Shown one piece after another: positions 1-6,966 of a stretch of DNA of 24,138 nucleotides. The DNA comes from Oribacterium sp. UBA3737. GTDB lineage: Bacteria; Bacillota_A; Clostridia; Lachnospirales; Lachnospiraceae. The stretch's first letter is position 1. Each line of letters begins with the position of its first letter. Location of the stretch: contig DFGZ01000011.1 in NCBI GenBank assembly GCA_002371295.1, positions 1 through 24,138 on the forward strand, in the 5' to 3' direction. The position numbers and the translations under genes are program-made. Below the pieces are notes generated by a model, which saw only the letters and a list, made by a program, of their open reading frames with translations, was not told the origin of the DNA and did no database searches.

Positions 1-29
1 TATAAACTTACTATACGAGGAGGATACTT

Positions 30-602
30 ATGGATAAGATCGTGATGTCTGCTGATAAAGCATTGGAGCATCTCATGGAGGGAAACCGCAAATATGTGGA
101 AACTGATATGATGAACGGAGATGTTTCCTGTAAAGCGCGTTTAAAGACAGCCGGAAAGGGACAGGAGCCCTTTGCGGTGGTGGTGACCTGCTCTGATGCG
201 AGAGTCATTCCGGAGACCATATTCTCCACAGGGATAGGTGAACTTTTTGTCATCAGGGTTGCGGGCAATGTTATCGACGATCATCAGCTGGGAAGCATAG
301 AGTATGCGGCCAGCCATCTGGGTACGAGACTTATCGTAGTCATGGGACATACCAACTGCGGCGCCATAGGAGCTGCCTTCCATCCGGATGATGACAATAA
401 ATACATCAGGTTTATCCTCCATGAGATCCGGGAAGCCATAAGAGATGAAAAGGACCCCGAAAAGGCATGTATTCTCAATGTTAAGCACAGTGTAGCTGCG
501 GTGGAGGAAAGTCTCGAGATACAGAAGGAGGAGCATGAGCACAGCCTGAAAGTAGTGGGAGCTCTGTACCATATAGATACCGGAAAGGTGGATTTTCTGT
601 AA
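30..602 (+). CDS. beta-class carbonic anhydrase
   Basis: A 190-aa cytosolic enzyme for reversible hydration of CO2 to bicarbonate, which supplies carboxylases and balances pH. The beta-class zinc site is visible: Cys54, Asp56 and Arg58 in CSDARV, then His107 and Cys110 in GHTNCGA; the Asp-Arg dyad is the family's catalytic pair. The helix-rich N-terminus (residues 5-25) and the length fit the short prokaryotic beta class. The start is fixed by a GAGGAGG ribosome site at 17-23 just before the ATG. The promoter lies outside the window. The next gene is convergent, so this is the last gene of its transcript. Family call is firm; whether it serves growth or CO2 scavenging cannot be told. Confidence 0.95.
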   Translation: MDKIVMSADKALEHLMEGNRKYVETDMMNGDVSCKARLKTAGKGQEPFAVVVTCSDARVIPETIFSTGIGELFVIRVAGNVIDDHQLGSIEYAASHLGTRLIVVMGHTNCGAIGAAFHPDDDNKYIRFILHEIREAIRDEKDPEKACILNVKHSVAAVEESLEIQKEEHEHSLKVVGALYHIDTGKVDFL

Positions 603-748
603 ATGGAAGTAATGCGCCCTTTGGCAGGTTCAATAAATCTGTTATGTAGAGCCAACCTTCGCGAAGCGTATTTTTCTGGCCGGATTTTCCGGTAGTACAG
701 TGCGGTAAGCGGTCCGATATCGACTCAAGACACTTACAACGTAAAAAA

Positions 749-787
749 ACAGGAATCGGTCTGCGTCATGCCGATTCCTGTTTTTTT
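749..787. terminator. bidirectional intrinsic terminator
   Basis: An 11-bp perfect stem, ACAGGAATCGG (749-759) with CCGATTCCTGT (771-781), has an 11-nt loop, a T7 run on the + side and an A7 run before it. It can therefore stop both the carbonic anhydrase transcript and the convergent exonuclease transcript. The exonuclease stop codon (766-768) lies in the loop. The 603-748 stretch before it holds no gene that I can see. Confidence 0.9.
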
Positions 788-1521
788 AGTGGTAGTTCAT
801 CATTTTGGCTGAGATATTCGAAAAAACTCGGGAATTTCTCGCCGTTGTTAATGTGTTCAATGAGTTCGTTTATATCTGTACCGTGAAGCTTAAGGCTCTC
901 CATAAGCTGCTTTGCCATGAGAAAATCACTTCTGTGCCCTTCGAATTCATGAAACTGTCTGGCCCTTTTTCTGTTGAACTGTTTCATCTCGGTGGCATAT
1001 ACAATCTCGTGCAGTGATATGGCATCGTCCAGAGCATTGTGCCTGTCACGTTTTCTGCAGTTGCAGATAAAGGAAGCATTCTCAACGGAAGTGACGGATT
1101 TTGTTCCCAGCTTACTGCAGATATCGGGTGCGATATCTACGAAGAGGTCAAGTATATCCCGTTCCTCCTTCGGAATATCGTAAAACTCACAGTTCCAGTT
1201 CATCATAGGCAGATCGCTGCCGCCCCAGGTGAAGATCTTTGTGATATTGTGACGAAGTATATATTCTCTGAATGCTCTGTAAACCACAGTGAAACCTTCA
1301 GCCTTGTCTATAACTGACTGAGGTATGTTTGTGAGTTCTCGTATAGCCTGATAAACCTTTCCGTTATTCTTTTCCGGCCGGCAGAAGGATTGAAAAGGTT
1401 TTTTAACAGGCATCTGCTTTTTGCTTTTACATGGTATAACTGCGATATCGATCAGACTGTAATCAAAGTTTCCGTCTGACTGTCTCAGTGAGTTGAACTC
1501 AGCATCAAAAAAACCAATCAT
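766..1521 (-). CDS. DEDDh-type 3'-5' exonuclease domain protein (DnaQ/RNase T fold)
   Basis: A 251-aa protein with the DnaQ-like exonuclease motifs. Motif I is FFDAEF with Asp6 and Glu8, a motif II-like acidic residue is Asp103 in GGSD, and motif III is HNALDDA with His161 and Asp165/166. This acidic set binds two metal ions for 3'-5' hydrolysis of DNA or RNA ends. The C-terminal 80 residues are charged and match nothing I recognise. An upstream in-frame start would add 15 residues, but the ATG at 1521 has an AGGAGGT site five bases before it and begins right at the first strand of the fold, so it is preferred. Substrate is unknown: similar stand-alone proteins include oligoribonuclease-like and KapD-like enzymes. 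Confidence 0.85.
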   Translation of the reverse strand: MIGFFDAEFNSLRQSDGNFDYSLIDIAVIPCKSKKQMPVKKPFQSFCRPEKNNGKVYQAIRELTNIPQSVIDKAEGFTVVYRAFREYILRHNITKIFTWGGSDLPMMNWNCEFYDIPKEERDILDLFVDIAPDICSKLGTKSVTSVENASFICNCRKRDRHNALDDAISLHEIVYATEMKQFNRKRARQFHEFEGHRSDFLMAKQLMESLKLHGTDINELIEHINNGEKFPSFFEYLSQNDELPLKKQESA

Positions 1522-1549
1522 CGCTAACCTCCTGAAAAAATTACGACTA

Positions 1550-1579
1550 ATGATATCATTTACCATGTTAAATGAACAA
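1550..1579 (-). promoter_or_regulatory. candidate sigma-A promoter for the exonuclease
   Basis: Read on the minus strand, TTGTTC (1574-1579) is followed after 18 bp by TATCAT (1550-1555), preceded by TG one base upstream (extended -10). It lies about 30 bp from the preferred exonuclease start, which suits a short leader. Confidence 0.5.
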
Positions 1580-1599
1580 GAGGTTATTTATAAAATTTC

Positions 1600-1642
1600 T
1601 GAAACTTCCGGGATAAGCAGTGATTTGATTTTGTTGTTTCAG
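1600..1642 (-). terminator. weak hairpin after the DMT transporter
   Basis: CTGAAAC (1600-1606) can pair with GTTTCAG (1636-1642). On the minus strand it is followed by an AT-rich AAATTTTATAA stretch rather than a clean T run. Its position just after the stop of the alternative reading frame of the transporter tail suggests that frame once was the true end of the gene. Confidence 0.3.
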
Positions 1643-1749
1643 TACCAGAAATCAAGATCTGACTCGGGAATGCCTATCTTTTTTGCGTCAAAAACGGGGT
1701 TCTTTCCTGCAGCTCTCTGCTCTTTTTTACGAATTTGCTCTCTGATTGT
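1639..1749 (-). other. possible frameshifted C-terminal tail of the DMT transporter
   Basis: In the frame one base off from the transporter, an open stretch of 36 codons starts around the transporter's last codons and ends with TGA at 1639-1641. It reads as a charged helix (REQIRKKEQRAAG) followed by a sensible soluble tail ending DLDFWY. Its composition looks coding rather than random. A single-base deletion near 1750 would join it to the transporter, giving a cytosolic tail after the last membrane helix. It may be a real frameshift, a sequencing error or chance. I see no independent start or ribosome site for it. Confidence 0.4.
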
Positions 1750-2587
1750 ACAGGAACATGATGATTGCGGCTCCGATTATAAGTACATAGCCTGCGATAC
1801 TGAAGATATCCGGGATGTCACCGAACAGGAAAAAACCGAGAAGTGCTGCCCAAAGAACCTGAGTATAGTCGTAGACAGAGATCTGTTTGGAGGGAGCATT
1901 ACTGTAGGCGGCCGTGACGGAAAACTGGCCCCCTGTGGCTGCGGCACCTGCAAGGAGAAGCATGGTGAGCTGGTGAAGGCTCATGGGGTGATAGTTCGCG
2001 ATGATATACGGAAGAACCGACAGGCAGGAGAAAAGTGAGAAGAAAAGTACTATGGTCGCGCCTTTTTCTCCGCCGAGACTTGCTTTTCTTACAAAGGTAT
2101 AGGCAAGTCCTGCACTCACACCTCCCATAAGACCTGCAAGAGAACCTGCCATATCTAGGTTCTCAGGTGATGGCTTCACTACGAAGAAGCATCCTGCGAA
2201 TGCTATCAGGATGATGAGAAGGTGCATGGGCTTCAGTTTCTCCTTTAATATAAAGAAGGAGAAAATAAGTACCATGAAGGGCGCCATTTTGTTCAGTATG
2301 GAAGCATTGGCAAGAGTCAGATGATCAACCGCATAGAAGTTGCAGAGGATTCCCACGGTTCCGAAAAAGGATCTGAGAATCAGTACGGGGAGGTTCTTCT
2401 TTGCAGGGTGGAAGCCCTCGCCGCCTTTTATGATCATGAGGACGGCAATGAAAACCGCCACCAGATTTCTGAAAAAACTTTTCTGTATGCTTGGGACGTC
2501 GCCGGCCAGGCGGACGAAGATATTCATCAGATTGAAGAAAAATGCAGATAAACAAATGAAAAGGATAGCCTTGCTTTTTTTAGTCAT
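1727..2587 (-). CDS. DMT-superfamily transporter, two EamA domains
   Basis: A 286-aa integral membrane protein with about ten hydrophobic helices in two EamA repeats (roughly residues 5-135 and 150-280). Such proteins are usually exporters of metabolites or amino acids; the substrate cannot be read from sequence. A longer reading frame would start at 2665, but the ATG at 2587 has AGGAGGT close upstream and gives the usual N-terminus of a few basic residues before helix 1 (MTKKSK). It is monocistronic, downstream of the cysteine desulfurase, and has its own promoter. The frame ends NQRANS right after the last helix; a different frame continues with 36 plausible codons, so the 3' end may be frameshifted. 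Confidence 0.85.
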   Translation of the reverse strand: MTKKSKAILFICLSAFFFNLMNIFVRLAGDVPSIQKSFFRNLVAVFIAVLMIIKGGEGFHPAKKNLPVLILRSFFGTVGILCNFYAVDHLTLANASILNKMAPFMVLIFSFFILKEKLKPMHLLIILIAFAGCFFVVKPSPENLDMAGSLAGLMGGVSAGLAYTFVRKASLGGEKGATIVLFFSLFSCLSVLPYIIANYHPMSLHQLTMLLLAGAAATGGQFSVTAAYSNAPSKQISVYDYTQVLWAALLGFFLFGDIPDIFSIAGYVLIIGAAIIMFLYNQRANS

Positions 2588-2614
2588 AATACCTCCTAAT
2601 AAAATGCTGAAGGT

Positions 2615-2643
2615 ATTATGAGAGAAAAAACGCATAATGTAAA
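2615..2643 (-). promoter_or_regulatory. sigma-A-type promoter for the DMT transporter
   Basis: Minus-strand TTTACA (2638-2643), 17-bp spacer, CATAAT (2615-2620). Both hexamers match consensus at five of six positions. Transcription would start about 25 bp before the chosen ATG. The -35 box overlaps the short T run of the preceding terminator hairpin. Confidence 0.6.
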
Positions 2644-2662
2644 GCCCCGGGGGACCGGGGCT
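2641..2662 (-). terminator. GC-rich hairpin at the end of the cysteine desulfurase gene
   Basis: AGCCCCGG (2643-2650) pairs with CCGGGGCT (2655-2662) around a GGGA loop; the outer base is part of the desulfurase stop codon. The minus-strand T run is only three bases, so termination may be leaky. Confidence 0.45.
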
Positions 2663-3825
2663 CATGTGACTAAATTTTTTATGACGTCTGTAACGTAATC
2701 GGCATCCCTGATGGTGGTATCATGGCTTATGGTGAGCCTGAGGCTTGACCTGGCCTCATCTTTACTCAGCCCCATGGCCATAAGCACATGGCTTGGTTCC
2801 AGAGAACCGCTGGCGCAGGCAGAACCGGCACTGGCATAAATCTGCTTTTCATTGAGAAGAAGGAGAAGAGTCTCGCCATCTGTGCCCGGGAAGCAGACAT
2901 TGACGTTATTCGGGAGCCTTGATTCGCGGCTTCCGTTAAGCTTTGCCCTCGGAATTTCTGAGAGCAGCCTCTCTATAAGATGATCCCGTACTTCTGTCAC
3001 CTCAGGAATCCTTATGCCAATGTTTCTTGAGGCGATCTCTGCCGCCGCGGCAAAACCTGCTATGGCAGGGACGTTCTCGGTGCCGGCCCGCCTTCCGCGT
3101 TCCTGGGCGCCGCCGTGGATGAAGCCCGGAAGGGTGATGTCACGCTTCATATAAAGAAAACCTGTTCCCTTTGGTCCGTTAAGCTTATGAGCACTTGAAG
3201 ACATAAGGTCAACATTAAGATCGGAAACATCCAAAGGGATGTGTCCATAGGCCTGAACCGCATCTGTATGGAAAAGTATCCGCTGTCCGGTCTCTGCATG
3301 ATGTCTCTTGAGTGCTTCGCCAATCTCTTTTACCGGCTCAATGGTACCGACCTCATTGTTTGCTGTCATGATGCTTACAAGGATGGTATCTTCCCGGACA
3401 GAGGCCATGACATCTGCAGGATTGACATGGCCATAGGAATCCACATCGAGATAAGTGACCTCGATTCCACAGGATTCCAGATATTCACAGGTGTTTAAGA
3501 CGGCGTGATGTTCTATTTTGTCGGTTATGATGTGCCCCGGGAGTCTCTTTTTCAGAAGAGCAGGGCGTGCCTGTTCAAATGCACCGGTAAGCGCCCAGTT
3601 ATCGGATTCCGATCCTCCGCTCGTGAAATAAATCTCCGAAGGCTTTGCGCCTATAGTGGAAGCTATGGTGCGCCGGCTGTTTTCTACTGCGCTTTTGGCT
3701 CTCTGGCCCGGCATATAAATGGTGGATGCATTACCGAATTCGTCTGTAAGGTAAGGCATCATGGCCTCAAGGGCTTCTTTTGAAAGCGGCGTTGTGGCCG
3801 CATTGTCCATGTAATAATTTTTCAT
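2662..3825 (-). CDS. cysteine desulfurase (NifS/IscS-like, aminotransferase class V)
   Basis: A 387-aa PLP enzyme that removes sulfur from cysteine as an enzyme-bound persulfide, for Fe-S clusters, tRNA thiolation or other sulfur acceptors. Visible are the N-terminal MDNAATTP, His106/107 in KIEHHAVL, TANNEVGT around residue 157, Asp188 and Gln191 in HTDAVQ, the Schiff-base Lys214 in SSAHKLNGPKG, and the catalytic Cys337 in GSACASGSLEPSH. The LEPSH context is that of group I enzymes with a flexible Cys loop. A longer frame starts at 3882, but MKNYYMDNAATTP is the standard N-terminus; no clear ribosome site precedes either start, a weak point. No iscU or thiI neighbour is present in the window, so the sulfur acceptor is unknown. 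Confidence 0.92.
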   Translation of the reverse strand: MKNYYMDNAATTPLSKEALEAMMPYLTDEFGNASTIYMPGQRAKSAVENSRRTIASTIGAKPSEIYFTSGGSESDNWALTGAFEQARPALLKKRLPGHIITDKIEHHAVLNTCEYLESCGIEVTYLDVDSYGHVNPADVMASVREDTILVSIMTANNEVGTIEPVKEIGEALKRHHAETGQRILFHTDAVQAYGHIPLDVSDLNVDLMSSSAHKLNGPKGTGFLYMKRDITLPGFIHGGAQERGRRAGTENVPAIAGFAAAAEIASRNIGIRIPEVTEVRDHLIERLLSEIPRAKLNGSRESRLPNNVNVCFPGTDGETLLLLLNEKQIYASAGSACASGSLEPSHVLMAMGLSKDEARSSLRLTISHDTTIRDADYVTDVIKNLVT

Positions 3826-3867
3826 GGGAATTATATTAATGATATTGAGTGCGCTATGCAATATGTA

Positions 3868-3896
3868 TGTATGAAATAACATGACGTGAATGTCAA
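3868..3896 (-). promoter_or_regulatory. candidate promoter for the cysteine desulfurase
   Basis: A perfect minus-strand TTGACA (3891-3896) is followed after 17 bp by a weak CATACA (3868-3873). The leader to the chosen ATG would be about 35 bases. Confidence 0.4.
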
Positions 3897-3979
3897 AAGT
3901 CGATATAGAAGCGTTTCGAGCTTTGAACTCTCACGATAAGACAGGAACCACCCCGGATATAGCTTAAAAGCGGTTAATG

Positions 3980-3988
3980 TGCTAGAAT
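3980..3988 (+). promoter_or_regulatory. extended -10 promoter for the antiporter operon
   Basis: TGCTAGAAT gives a TG plus a five-of-six -10 box (TAGAAT, 3983-3988). No good -35 is seen at the proper distance, as expected for an extended -10 promoter. The transcript would have a leader of nearly 280 bases before the antiporter start at 4274. Confidence 0.45.
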
Positions 3989-4024
3989 ATAAGGATATTA
4001 AGAACGGTCGGGAAAATGTGATAT

Positions 4025-4205
4025 GCAGCAGTGAGCGTGGAGAGAGTGCTGCGTATTCTGGAGTTATGGCATAGAATAGTTTGATGATATAGGCTGCAGG
4101 GTGTGAACCGGGAGGGTTTCACGGACGGGAGCTCTCACTTATGTCATGAATGAAATATCAGTCAGAATTCTGTGGTATGGCGGTTTTGCTATACCATGGT
4201 TTTTT
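4025..4205 (+). promoter_or_regulatory. structured 5' leader with terminator-like hairpin, identity unknown
   Basis: Four consecutive hairpins can be drawn. GCAGCA (4025-4030) pairs with TGCTGC (4047-4052); TATTCT (4054-4059) with AGAATA (4073-4078); GTGAACC (4103-4109) with GGTTTCAC (4115-4122, one bulged T). Last comes a nine-pair stem at 4173-4181/4188-4196 followed by a T6 run. Three stems then a terminator-like stem ahead of an ion transport operon is the layout of a transcription-attenuating riboswitch. I could not match it by eye to the c-di-AMP (ydaO), fluoride or M-box consensus. The leader rests on base pairing only. Confidence 0.45.
4173..4205 (+). terminator. terminator-like hairpin in the antiporter leader (attenuator candidate)
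   Basis: A nine-pair stem (4173-4181 with 4188-4196, one G-T pair), a GGTTTT loop, and a T6 run at 4200-4205. It lies about 70 bases before the antiporter start and no gene ends shortly upstream on this strand, so it would stop leader transcription rather than end a gene. Confidence 0.55.
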
Positions 4206-4273
4206 AGTTCCATTTTTTCGGAAAAACAGCTGTTTCCCGGCAATCGCAGTTTTATCGAAGGAGGTGGTGCGGA

Positions 4274-5728
4274 ATGACAACAGTATGGTATGAGGAATTG
4301 GGAATAGAGCCGGTGGCGGTGGTTATCATCGCTCTTGCCCTTATGCTCGCAACCGGATTTCTCATGACACGTATCACAAAAAGACTTCATCTCCCCAATG
4401 TTACGGCTTATATAGTGGGAGGCATTCTGATAGGCCCCTATGTGCTTAATCTGGTTCCGGAGAGGATACTGAAGGGGACCGCATTTCTGCCGGATATAGC
4501 ATTGGCATTTATAGCCTTCAGTACCGGAGAATTTTTTCAGGTGGAAAAGCTCAGGAAAAACGGAGGCAAGGTGGTCATCATCACGGTGATGGAGTCTGTT
4601 CTTGCAGCGGTTCTTGTTTTCTTCCTCACCTGTTTCGTGCTGAATCTTGATCTGGCGTTTTCCGTTGTTCTTGCGGCCCTTGCTACAGCCACGGCACCCG
4701 CATCTACCATCATGACCATACGGCAGACCGGTGCAAAGGGTGACTTTGTCGAGACCCTCCTGCAGGTTGTGGCACTTGACGATGTAGTGGGTCTGGTGCT
4801 CTACAGTGTTGCCATATCCGTTGCGGTAGCGTCCCTCTCAGGAGGCGGATTTCAGCTTAGCAGCGTCATGATCCCTGTGCTTCAGAATATGATGATGCTG
4901 GTTCTGGGTGCTGTTTTCGGACTGCTGATGAAACTGAATATAGCCAATCGTCAGAAATCCGATAATCGTATCATCATATCCATTGCTTTTCTTTTCGGCT
5001 ATTGCGGAATATGTGCGGCGGCAGGTATTTCACCGCTTCTCGGATGTATGATGATGGGCATGGTGTATATCAATACTTCCGGAGACAGTCTTCTGTTCAG
5101 GCAGCTGAATTATTTCACACCGCCCATACTTCTTCTTTTCTTCGTGCGTTCCGGAGTTTCCTTTGATCTTGGAGCCCTGACGGGTTCTTCGGGAAGTATA
5201 GGTAGTGCGCCTCTTGTAGTGATAGGCGTCATGTATTTTCTTGTCCGTATCGTAGGCAAGTATATGGGGGCTTTTATCGGGTGTCAGATGGTCGGAAAGG
5301 ACAGGAAGGTAAGAGATTATCTTGGGCTTGCACTGATTCCCCAGGCGGGCGTTGCTATCGGACTTGCAGCTTTGGGCGCACGTACCCTTGGAGGAGAGAT
5401 GGGACGGGGGCTTGAAACTATAATTCTGTCCTCAAGTGTTCTCTATGAGCTTATAGGCCCGGGATGTGCGAAGCTGTCCCTGTATCTGTCCGGCTCCTAT
5501 TCTACGGTACTTGAAAAGATCGTGGATGTGAACGAGACCACAGAGGACGGTGTAAGGAAAACAGAGGTGGAGCTTCTTATCGAACGTATACAGAAGATAC
5601 AGAAGGAATTACCGGATCATGATGAAAGTGAGAATGAAAAGGCATTTAATGATGCCGCTGAGGAGCAGTTTGAGAGCTTGTACAGAAGTGTGCACATTAA
5701 TCAGAGAGCAAGGAGGAAGCTGCTATGA
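4274..5728 (+). CDS. CPA2-type cation:proton antiporter (Na+/H+ or K+/H+)
   Basis: A 484-aa integral membrane exchanger of the NapA/KefB class. About a dozen hydrophobic helices fill residues 14-415. The ion-binding Asp169-Asp170 pair sits in VVALDDVVG, the signature of electrogenic CPA2 exchangers, and the unwound-helix motif ATATAPAST precedes it (138-145). The last 65 residues form a charged cytosolic tail, too short for a TrkA-N nucleotide-binding domain. GGAGGTGG at 4260-4267 sets the start. The stop overlaps the start of the MgtC-like gene (ATGA), so the two are translationally coupled. The long structured leader upstream points to RNA-level control. Na+ versus K+ specificity cannot be decided from sequence. 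Confidence 0.88.
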   Translation: MTTVWYEELGIEPVAVVIIALALMLATGFLMTRITKRLHLPNVTAYIVGGILIGPYVLNLVPERILKGTAFLPDIALAFIAFSTGEFFQVEKLRKNGGKVVIITVMESVLAAVLVFFLTCFVLNLDLAFSVVLAALATATAPASTIMTIRQTGAKGDFVETLLQVVALDDVVGLVLYSVAISVAVASLSGGGFQLSSVMIPVLQNMMMLVLGAVFGLLMKLNIANRQKSDNRIIISIAFLFGYCGICAAAGISPLLGCMMMGMVYINTSGDSLLFRQLNYFTPPILLLFFVRSGVSFDLGALTGSSGSIGSAPLVVIGVMYFLVRIVGKYMGAFIGCQMVGKDRKVRDYLGLALIPQAGVAIGLAALGARTLGGEMGRGLETIILSSSVLYELIGPGCAKLSLYLSGSYSTVLEKIVDVNETTEDGVRKTEVELLIERIQKIQKELPDHDESENEKAFNDAAEEQFESLYRSVHINQRARRKLL

Positions 5729-6480
5729 ATGCTAATGATATCATGAATACATGGCGGACTGTCAGGGATCCCATGGCACAGCTTTTGGGTCCATGGTCGG
5801 AAGGACTTACCACGGGTTCCATCCTTTTGCGGATCACTCTTTCGATGATGTTTTCGTCGGTGATAGGATGGGAGAGATCCAGCAAGCGGCACTCTGCTGG
5901 ACTCAGGACCTTTATTCTGGTATCCCTCGCATCTACACTGGTCATCATAGTGGACCAGTACGTGGCTTATTTTGTGGAGAAGGGCAGCTTCGTGCTTTCT
6001 GCGGCGGCTATCATAGGAGTGGCGATCATAAGCATTAACTCCATGTTCTACAGCTCCAGAAACCAGATAAAGGGACTCACCACCTCGGTGGGACTGTGGA
6101 CTTCCTGCATAGTGGGACTTTCCCTGGGAATGGGCTTTTACACCGCAACCTTTATAAGCTTTCTGGCGCTTCTCGTTACCCTTTCGTGGTTCCCGGTTCT
6201 GGAAAGCTATCTCAAGGACAGATCAAATCATTTTGAGGTTCACCTTGAGCTGAAGAACAGTGTGTATCTCCAGGATTTTGTGTCAACTATAAGGCGTCTT
6301 GGCCTGAGCATCGACGAGATAGAGCTTAACCCGGCCTATGCAGGCTCAGGGCTAAGTGTCTATTCCATCGCCATCTCCATATCCAGTGAGGAGCTGAAAA
6401 AGTACAAGACTCACGAAGAGATCATAGAGGCCCTCCGTTCGCTTGAATATATCTATCATATCGAAGAGATGCAGAGATGA
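5725..6480 (+). CDS. MgtC/SapB-family membrane protein with C-terminal ACT-like domain
   Basis: A 251-aa protein whose first 155 residues carry four to five membrane segments with MgtC landmarks: SSVIGWERSSKRHSAGLRT (about 44-62) and KGLTTSVGLW with GLSLGMGF (about 113-137). Residues 165-251 form a soluble domain with alternating strands and helices, as in the ACT-like tail of this family. MgtC-like proteins are tied to growth under low magnesium or acid stress and to ATP synthase modulation in pathogens; transport itself is not proven. It shares an ATGA overlap with the antiporter, suggesting joint work in ion or membrane-potential homeostasis. An intrinsic terminator follows 50 bp later. 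Confidence 0.88.
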   Translation: MNANDIMNTWRTVRDPMAQLLGPWSEGLTTGSILLRITLSMMFSSVIGWERSSKRHSAGLRTFILVSLASTLVIIVDQYVAYFVEKGSFVLSAAAIIGVAIISINSMFYSSRNQIKGLTTSVGLWTSCIVGLSLGMGFYTATFISFLALLVTLSWFPVLESYLKDRSNHFEVHLELKNSVYLQDFVSTIRRLGLSIDEIELNPAYAGSGLSVYSIAISISSEELKKYKTHEEIIEALRSLEYIYHIEEMQR

Positions 6481-6528
6481 TGCAGGTCTAACCCATCACA
6501 TGAATTCTTAATAGTAAATAAAGGAAAG

Positions 6529-6563
6529 CCTGCCGGTGATGAAAGTCATCGGCAGGAATTTTT
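6529..6563 (+). terminator. intrinsic terminator of the antiporter operon
   Basis: An 11-pair stem, CCTGCCGGTGA (6529-6539) with TCATCGGCAGG (6546-6556) including one G-T pair, TGAAAG loop, then AATTTTT. Confidence 0.85.
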
Positions 6564-6573
6564 CGTTATAGGG

Positions 6574-6799
6574 AAAAGTTGAGCGATTTTACGGCAGAAC
6601 GGGTATTTGGATTTAAAAGTTGAGTAGAAATACGACAAGGTTGAGCGAATGTACGGAAATTTGAGAAAAAACACGTAAAATCGGGTTATAAATGAGGCAG
6701 TAACGAAGGTTTTTTGCAGGATTAGTCCTTAAATACGGTGGTTTCCGTAAAATGACTCACACTTTATCCATGGAGTGTTCCGTAAAATCACTCAACTAT
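6574..6799. repeat. repeat element A: TTGAG-N7-ACG array with inverted right end
   Basis: Four units of the form TTGAG-N7-ACGN run rightward, with TTGAG at 6579, 6620, 6641 and 6661. Two inverted units CCGT-N7-CTCAA/C run leftward, at 6745 and 6780. Spacing among left units is 41, 21 and 20 bp, close to multiples of two helical turns. The outermost units form inverted ends GTTGAGYGATTTTACGG. There is no reading frame inside. The same architecture recurs at 8741-8954. The plan (inverted ends, several subterminal repeats) resembles IS21-family ends, so a non-autonomous derivative is possible. No clear target-site duplication is seen. Binding sites for a host regulator are an alternative. Confidence 0.7.
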
Positions 6800-6841
6800 T
6801 ACCGGAACAGGCTTAATCGTAATCTTTCAAAATAAATTAGA

Positions 6842-6884
6842 GGGTCATATACGAATTCGGGTAAAACCGATTCGTGCATGACCC
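6842..6884. other. long imperfect hairpin
   Basis: GGGTCAT (6842-6848) pairs with ATGACCC (6878-6884), and ACGAAT with ATTCGT then CGG with CCG inside, giving about 16 pairs with a small mismatch, one bulge and a GTAAAA loop. No T run follows on the + strand and only a weak one on the - strand. It may be a secondary terminator of the minus-strand metalloprotease gene. Confidence 0.5.
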
Positions 6885-6897
6885 ATGGATGTAAAAA

Positions 6898-6927
6898 TGA
6901 AAAACCGGGAGTGGCAGGCTCCCGGTT
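6898..6927 (-). terminator. intrinsic terminator of the metalloprotease-like gene
   Basis: Perfect nine-pair stem AACCGGGAG (6903-6911) with CTCCCGGTT (6919-6927), seven-base loop; on the minus strand the stem runs into TTTT. It lies 40 bp past the stop codon of the minus-strand gene. Confidence 0.8.
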
Positions 6928-6966
6928 CTTCAGAATAAAAAAGAGAAAAAGGTAAAAAAGATCCCA

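Noticed and set aside
1493..2038. 181-codon plus-strand open frame
   Set aside because: It lies opposite the exonuclease start and the DMT transporter end, lacks a ribosome site, and its translation has no domain sense. The minus-strand genes have clear motifs and ribosome sites.
2588..2665. Longer N-terminus of the DMT transporter (start at 2665)
   Set aside because: It would overlap the desulfurase stop and the promoter, and the ATG at 2587 has an excellent ribosome site.
4025..4205. Known c-di-AMP, fluoride or M-box riboswitch
   Set aside because: The conserved core strings I remember for these classes could not be found in place; kept only as an unnamed structured leader.
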